Shown here one piece after another: positions 34,185 through 64,000 of a DNA stretch of 64,000 nt. The notes below the pieces were generated by a model. It worked only from the letters and a program-made list of their open reading frames with translations, made no database searches and was not told the origin of the DNA. The first letter of the stretch is position 1, and every line of letters begins with the position of its first letter. Both the position numbers and the translations under genes were made by a program. The stretch is from Syngnathus acus (lineage: Eukaryota > Chordata > Actinopteri > Syngnathiformes > Syngnathidae). Location of the stretch: contig NC_051087.1 in the NCBI RefSeq assembly GCF_901709675.1, positions 8,334,884 to 8,398,883 of the forward strand, given 5' to 3'.

Positions 34185-36636
34185 GTTAGTGAGTTTGGAC
34201 TTTTTTTTATTGTGATTTTCTTTTATGCACTCACTCACCGCACGCAACATGCATGACACAATTAGTTAATATTCACGTCTCGTTCTTTTGAATATTGTCG
34301 AGTTTCTTTTTTTTTAGTTTAGTGGAAGGCAAACTATTGTTTTGCATTAGTCTAGTGTTCCGAGTAATAAATGTACTTTTACCAACGAACGTATTTTAGT
34401 GTGTCATTATGCTGAAAGGACATGTGTAATGAAAGCAACTTTTTTTCTTTTTTCTTTTTTTTTTACAAGAGTTTATTAAAATGTGTTGGTGTTTTCTTTG
34501 TCAGCGGTCGTTGTGTCGTATTGTGATGTCAGTATCCTCCTTTGCCGTCTTGCCGTCTGCTCTGAGATGGATTATGGTCAAGCTAAATGTTAGACAGGAA
34601 ACGCTTAGGTAAATTGCTTTCAAAATAAACGTCTAGATTTTGCTTTTTTAAGCGACAAAAGGGACGAAGCATGTTGTATTATGATATTGTAATTGTGGAT
34701 ATTAACTTTTTATTTTTTACAAACATGTTTTGTTATGTGCGGCGGTTCATTATCAAGTTGTTCATTTTCAGATGGGAAACTTGTTCCGTTGTCTTCAGAA
34801 ATTGACACCTTGGTGTGTAAACACAAAGAAGATAAATGTCCGATAGTAACCTCACTCCAAAGCAGCAATTAAAGCGTTTGTTCAGGCGACGTAATCAAGC
34901 GGTGGCGAATCTTGCCACTTTTGTCACTGTGTTGTTTGTGTGGGGCTTAGACATTGTTTCTTTGAAAATTGTGCGAGGTCAAAGCAATCTTATGTTTTAT
35001 TTTTAACCGTCTCGCCGTAACCACACAAACGCGTCTCATTTAGTTTTTATTGTGTTATTGCTGTATTTGTATTTGCATTGCTCTTTTTGTTTGTGCATGT
35101 TGATGTTGCAGTACAATATTTACGTTTGTTATTCTTTTATTGCGATCTTCTTGAAATTCTTGAATCAAGGTGCGAAAAATGTCGACGTGAATATTTTGAG
35201 ATGAACAGGATTATTATAATCGTGTTGTCAAATAATGATCTCATTGCTCTGCTGCGGAGTGGGGGTGTGATACAATAACACGTGAGCTAGAATTGATGGT
35301 AAACAAGTATAAAATGGAGCATATTTGGGTTTACCACTAAGGGCGCTGCAGCTCTGCACCATTCTGCTTGAAGGCAACATGAAAAACGTGCTTGTCAGTG
35401 CTTAAATGAACTAAGACGACGGCAAAACTGTCAAATGAGTTAGATTTATGTAGAACATTTTACTGTGCACTATGAAAAACAAGTGACAATTAATGGAATC
35501 ATTAGAAGCTCTAATCATGGTTGAAATGAACACGATGTCATTCTGTGGCTTACCACCTCAAAAGATATATATGTATAAAAAAACAAAACAATCGGCAACA
35601 CCCACACCCCTTATTTTTTACATACAGCTTTGTTGGTTTGGAAATAGGGAGGGACTTAATGTAATAGGGATCTTTTACAGTAAGCTAAATGTATGATTAG
35701 AAGCATCCAATTTGAGGACATGCTTGTGAATTTGTCATTCTTCAAGATGCTTTTTTAATGGTTGGGTTTCTGTCCCCAAGTTACCTGATATGTCTTTTTG
35801 TGTATTATAATAAGTAAATCATAAATATTGGGAACTATGCAGTGGTGCCTTGCGGTTAAATGTGTCACAAGTTTTTCCCCATTAGATTCAATGACTCACA
35901 GAGAAAAATAAAGTCCACAGGTCGTTGTGGTGTTTGTTCATTCCACTGTTCCAGTCAGTTGTCATTGCAACATTTTATGCATTCCTGGGGATTGGGTTAA
36001 TATATGCACGCAACTAGGGAAAGTTTGTGATACGTACCAGTATCTTTGGTAAATGTTCTTGGACTCAACTATCGTGTCATGCACAAACCAAATAAAACCT
36101 TTGAATTAGTATCAACTGAGATGTATTGAGATGTTCAAAACTTGTAATGCAAAAAAATCTGACAAATTATCTGATTTGGGCTTTTTTTCTGCAATTATTC
36201 AACCAAATATCCCCCCCACACACACACACCCACACACCATGTTTACACATCCTTTTGCCCTCGAAGTGGTGTTGCTGTTGTCTTACTGTGTCCCATCCAA
36301 TCAGGTTTATCTCAAAAAGTGGGGTGACCAAATGAGCAGTATTTATGGTTTATGTTCACCAAAGAAGCCCACTGATGATGATAAATTCATCGCCGTGGTT
36401 TTATCAAGTATAATTATTGGAGTTTCACAGTTAAATGACAATTGAAGTCCTTTGATGTTAACAATTAAGGCTTAACTGGTTTGTAATTTGTGTTTTATTC
36501 AAATTTTAAATTGACTTATCCATTCCGAATTCTTATTTTTTAATATTCCACTCGATACGGTCTTGTCTTACCTGTGGTCAATGGAGGAAGCTATAACACC
36601 CACTGCTTGTTATTTTGTGTGTGTGTGGATTTGCAG
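34185..36636 (+). other. abca1: abca1 intron 1 (predicted)
   Basis: Runs from GTTAGT to TTTGCAG. It holds a DR4-like element at 34837 and a short CA-rich tract near 36.21 kb. No other feature seen. Confidence 0.45.
34837..34852 (+). promoter_or_regulatory. DR4 LXR/RXR element in intron 1
   Basis: TGTCCG-ATAG-TAACCT, one base from TGACCGATAGTAACCT and in gene orientation. It lies about 0.8 kb downstream of the predicted start site. Confidence 0.55.
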
Positions 36637-36681
36637 TGAGGAGCCGGAGAGTGTGCTCAGTGAGCTCAGGAACAAAGTGTG

Positions 36682-61860
<25,179 letters not shown>

Positions 61861-62094
61861 TTCCAGCATATCACCAGTGGGTGTCGCTGTTTGTCACTCT
61901 CGACTCTGACCACGGGCATGATCTGCGCCACAAAAACAGAAGCGGGAGACAGTATAAGTTCACTTTATTTTGTTGTCATTTGTAGTCTTTTTTTTTTGTT
62001 GTTTTTTATTACGTCTCAGTGGACCTGCTGTTAAGCGCACAGCCTCGAAAGATATTCTGAGGCATAGACTGCAGGTATTATGAAACACTGAACT

Positions 62095-62111
62095 CAATGC
62101 AGATCAATGCA
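62095..62111 (+). promoter_or_regulatory. abca1: Paired miR-33 target sites
   Basis: CAATGCA at 62095-62101 and again at 62105-62111, complementary to nucleotides 2-8 of miR-33 (UGCAUUG). The second is followed by A (8-mer type). miR-33, hosted in SREBP introns, represses ABCA1 through clustered CAATGCA sites in mammals, so this looks like an old conserved control. Confidence 0.75.
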
Positions 62112-63446
62112 AGAAATCTCTATATTTAAGACAAGAAGATACTTTTGTGAGGGTTGGAGACTGGTGCTTCTCCTTCACTACGAACACTTGAAGCGGCGGC
62201 GTCAGGCTTGACTTGACATGTTTGACTGGAAAAGTAGCCGTGCTACTCTGTCAGAAGAAGTCTAATTGAAAGCCCATTCCAAAAAGTATAGCATTCTACT
62301 TTGGGGAAGGTGGAAAAGAATGTTCCAATCATTCACTGCCAACTGCAAAAGGATTTTAAAGACTTAAATCCCTTTTCAAGGTCAAATCTCTTCGTTACCA
62401 GGAGCAGTTTTTATAAAGCGTCATGTGGCTCAAACAGTCCAATACATTTCAAGGGAGGAACACAAAATTTGTGACACTTTTTCTAATTCGATTCGCGATA
62501 AGTTGCAATTTTGCTGTTCTTCTCTTTGAATAACAGTTGATTGATAACATTGTCATTTTTTGTTGTTGTTCCTCATGTCATGACTTTTAGTTCATCGCGG
62601 TGCCTATTGTGAAATGGGATTTAATGTGAGCACTCCATTAACAAAACCATCCACACATAGAGACTGGAAAGGGACGGATAAGCTCATTTGACAAAGCACA
62701 AAAAGGAGAAAAAAAAACCCCAGTCCTTCCCTTTCCAAAGAACAAAACAAAATGTTGTTTCTTGATATCTGTACATGGTGTGCAGCTGTAATGCCATCTT
62801 TTCACTCACCCCCACCATCTTGGACTTCCTTAAGTGAAAACTGGAAGTGGATGAACAAGATGATGTTAAAGAGATGAGAGATGCATGCTTTCCACCGCCT
62901 GGACACACTCTAGTGGAATTACGTCACTATATTGTGAATGTGGTGAAGCTTGCAGACTGCTTCGTTCTTTGTAGATTTTTTTGAACATCATGAACACGAA
63001 GGCTCTAAATGAAGAAGAGGATTAGTAGGCTAAGGGGAAAAGGATTAGTCGGCGAAGTTAAATTTGAAAGGTAGCACTCATACTTATGCTTGATGTCAGT
63101 TGTACTTCTGCTTTCCTTGTGATGGAACTAAAGATGGTCAATGTTATGTACAGTTGAGGTCTTGTGATGTTCACACAAAAATGACAAAACAGTTCCGTGC
63201 CAAATTGAGTTCAATATGTATCAACTAGCAGAATACTGACAAGGCAACTGTTTTGTACAATTCTAAAGCTGTGCTTTGATGTCACATCATTTTTCCATTA
63301 GGTCAACTAAAAACAAACTACAACACGTTACTACTGTACGGTGAAAAGTTGCCAAACTCTTAATATTAATTGTGCTGCCATGATCGGACACAATCGGGGA
63401 CCACTGCGATTTAATTAGTGCTCTGACCAAATAGATGCACGGTTGA

Positions 63447-63452
63447 AATAAA
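63447..63452 (+). terminator. abca1: Candidate polyadenylation signal, proximal
   Basis: AATAAA within GAAATAAATAAG, about 1.6 kb into the 3' UTR. Confidence 0.45.
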
Positions 63453-63786
63453 TAAGTGGTGCTGAATGTTCAGTAAAATCTTGCAAAGTGTTTCCTAACA
63501 GCTCTGTAATTATTAGAAAGCATGTTGTGGACCCTTAGGAAGGCTAAAAGACATTGAACCGTGCGTCCCAAAAGAAAAGTGCTGCACGACCGCATCCAAT
63601 CTTTATTTTTAAAGGTGATTTTAGCAAGGTGTGCTTTGACTGAGAAATGTCCAATTGCTCTCGGTGAAATCAAGAGATAGTGGTAGTGATTTTCTCCTCT
63701 TTTGCTCAATATTACTATTTGTTTACATTTTTTCAAGTATTAAACAACAGCTGTTTGAGTCTGTTGCCTGTTGTGTTAACTATCAA

Positions 63787-63792
63787 AATAAA
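63787..63792 (+). terminator. abca1: Candidate polyadenylation signal, distal
   Basis: AATAAA about 20 bp before a genomic A-run, a plausible main end of the abca1 transcript. Confidence 0.5.
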
Positions 63793-63954
63793 GTTCATAC
63801 ATTTTGGGAAAAAAAAAAGCTTTCGTTTACTTTTTGGGGAGGGTGAGGTATGGAGGGTTGGGGGATTAAACTGTGTAGCATGCTAATTATTTTAAACCTA
63901 TATTAACCTATATTTTTTTTAAACTTATAATTGAATATGTACAATTACTCATGA

Positions 63955-63977
63955 CAACACACACACACACACACACA
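63955..63977. repeat. (CA)n microsatellite
   Basis: Uninterrupted CA run at the window end, beyond the predicted transcript end. Confidence 0.9.
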
Positions 63978-64000
63978 AGGGCTAGAAGGGGTTAAATAGA

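Larger units (their letters stand above)
61861..63810 (+). other. abca1: abca1 3' UTR
   Basis: Begins after TGA. Two AATAAA signals are good end candidates: 63447-63452 and 63787-63792, the latter followed by an A-run. The end near 63810 is inferred from the second. Two miR-33 seed sites lie 235-251 nt after the stop. No coding signal. Confidence 0.65.

Overview
The window is nuclear DNA from a bony fish. It holds a vertebrate multi-exon gene with GT-AG introns (many only about 75-150 bp), long CA/TG microsatellites, and fragments of Tc1-like, hAT-like and 'ATCCATCCATTTTCT'-type repeats typical of teleosts. The small introns suggest a fairly compact percomorph-like genome. The species cannot be read from the sequence.

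Layout. 1-3746 is gene-poor, probably the last intron of a gene that starts outside the window. 3747-3956 looks like the final coding exon of that unidentified gene, followed by its 3' UTR. 4-34 kb is mostly intergenic: a tRNA-Arg(CCT) gene with two decayed copies (7.4-7.85 kb), a foldback MITE (7.04-7.25 kb), remnants of Tc1/mariner-like and hAT-like transposons, and dispersed repeats. From about 28 kb it carries sites that look like nuclear-receptor elements. 33.9-34.2 kb is a promoter with E-box, CArG box, DR4 element and TATA box in order, followed by a non-coding first exon. 36.6-63.8 kb is a complete abca1 gene on the + strand: 48 coding exons (numbered 2-49) that I joined by reading phase, giving 2268 residues, plus a roughly 1.9 kb 3' UTR.

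How it fits together. ABCA1 exports cholesterol and phospholipid to apolipoprotein A-I. In mammals it is induced by oxysterols through an LXR/RXR DR4 element just upstream of a TATA box and repressed by miR-33. Both controls can be read here. The proximal promoter has a DR4. Further DR4 copies of the ABCA1 type (AGGTTA-N4-CGGTCA) lie 2-3 kb upstream (three copies), in intron 1 (one) and in intron 8 (one). The 3' UTR has two adjacent miR-33 seed sites. This dispersed DR4 set is the most interesting signal in the window. All comparisons with human ABCA1 are from memory, not from an alignment.
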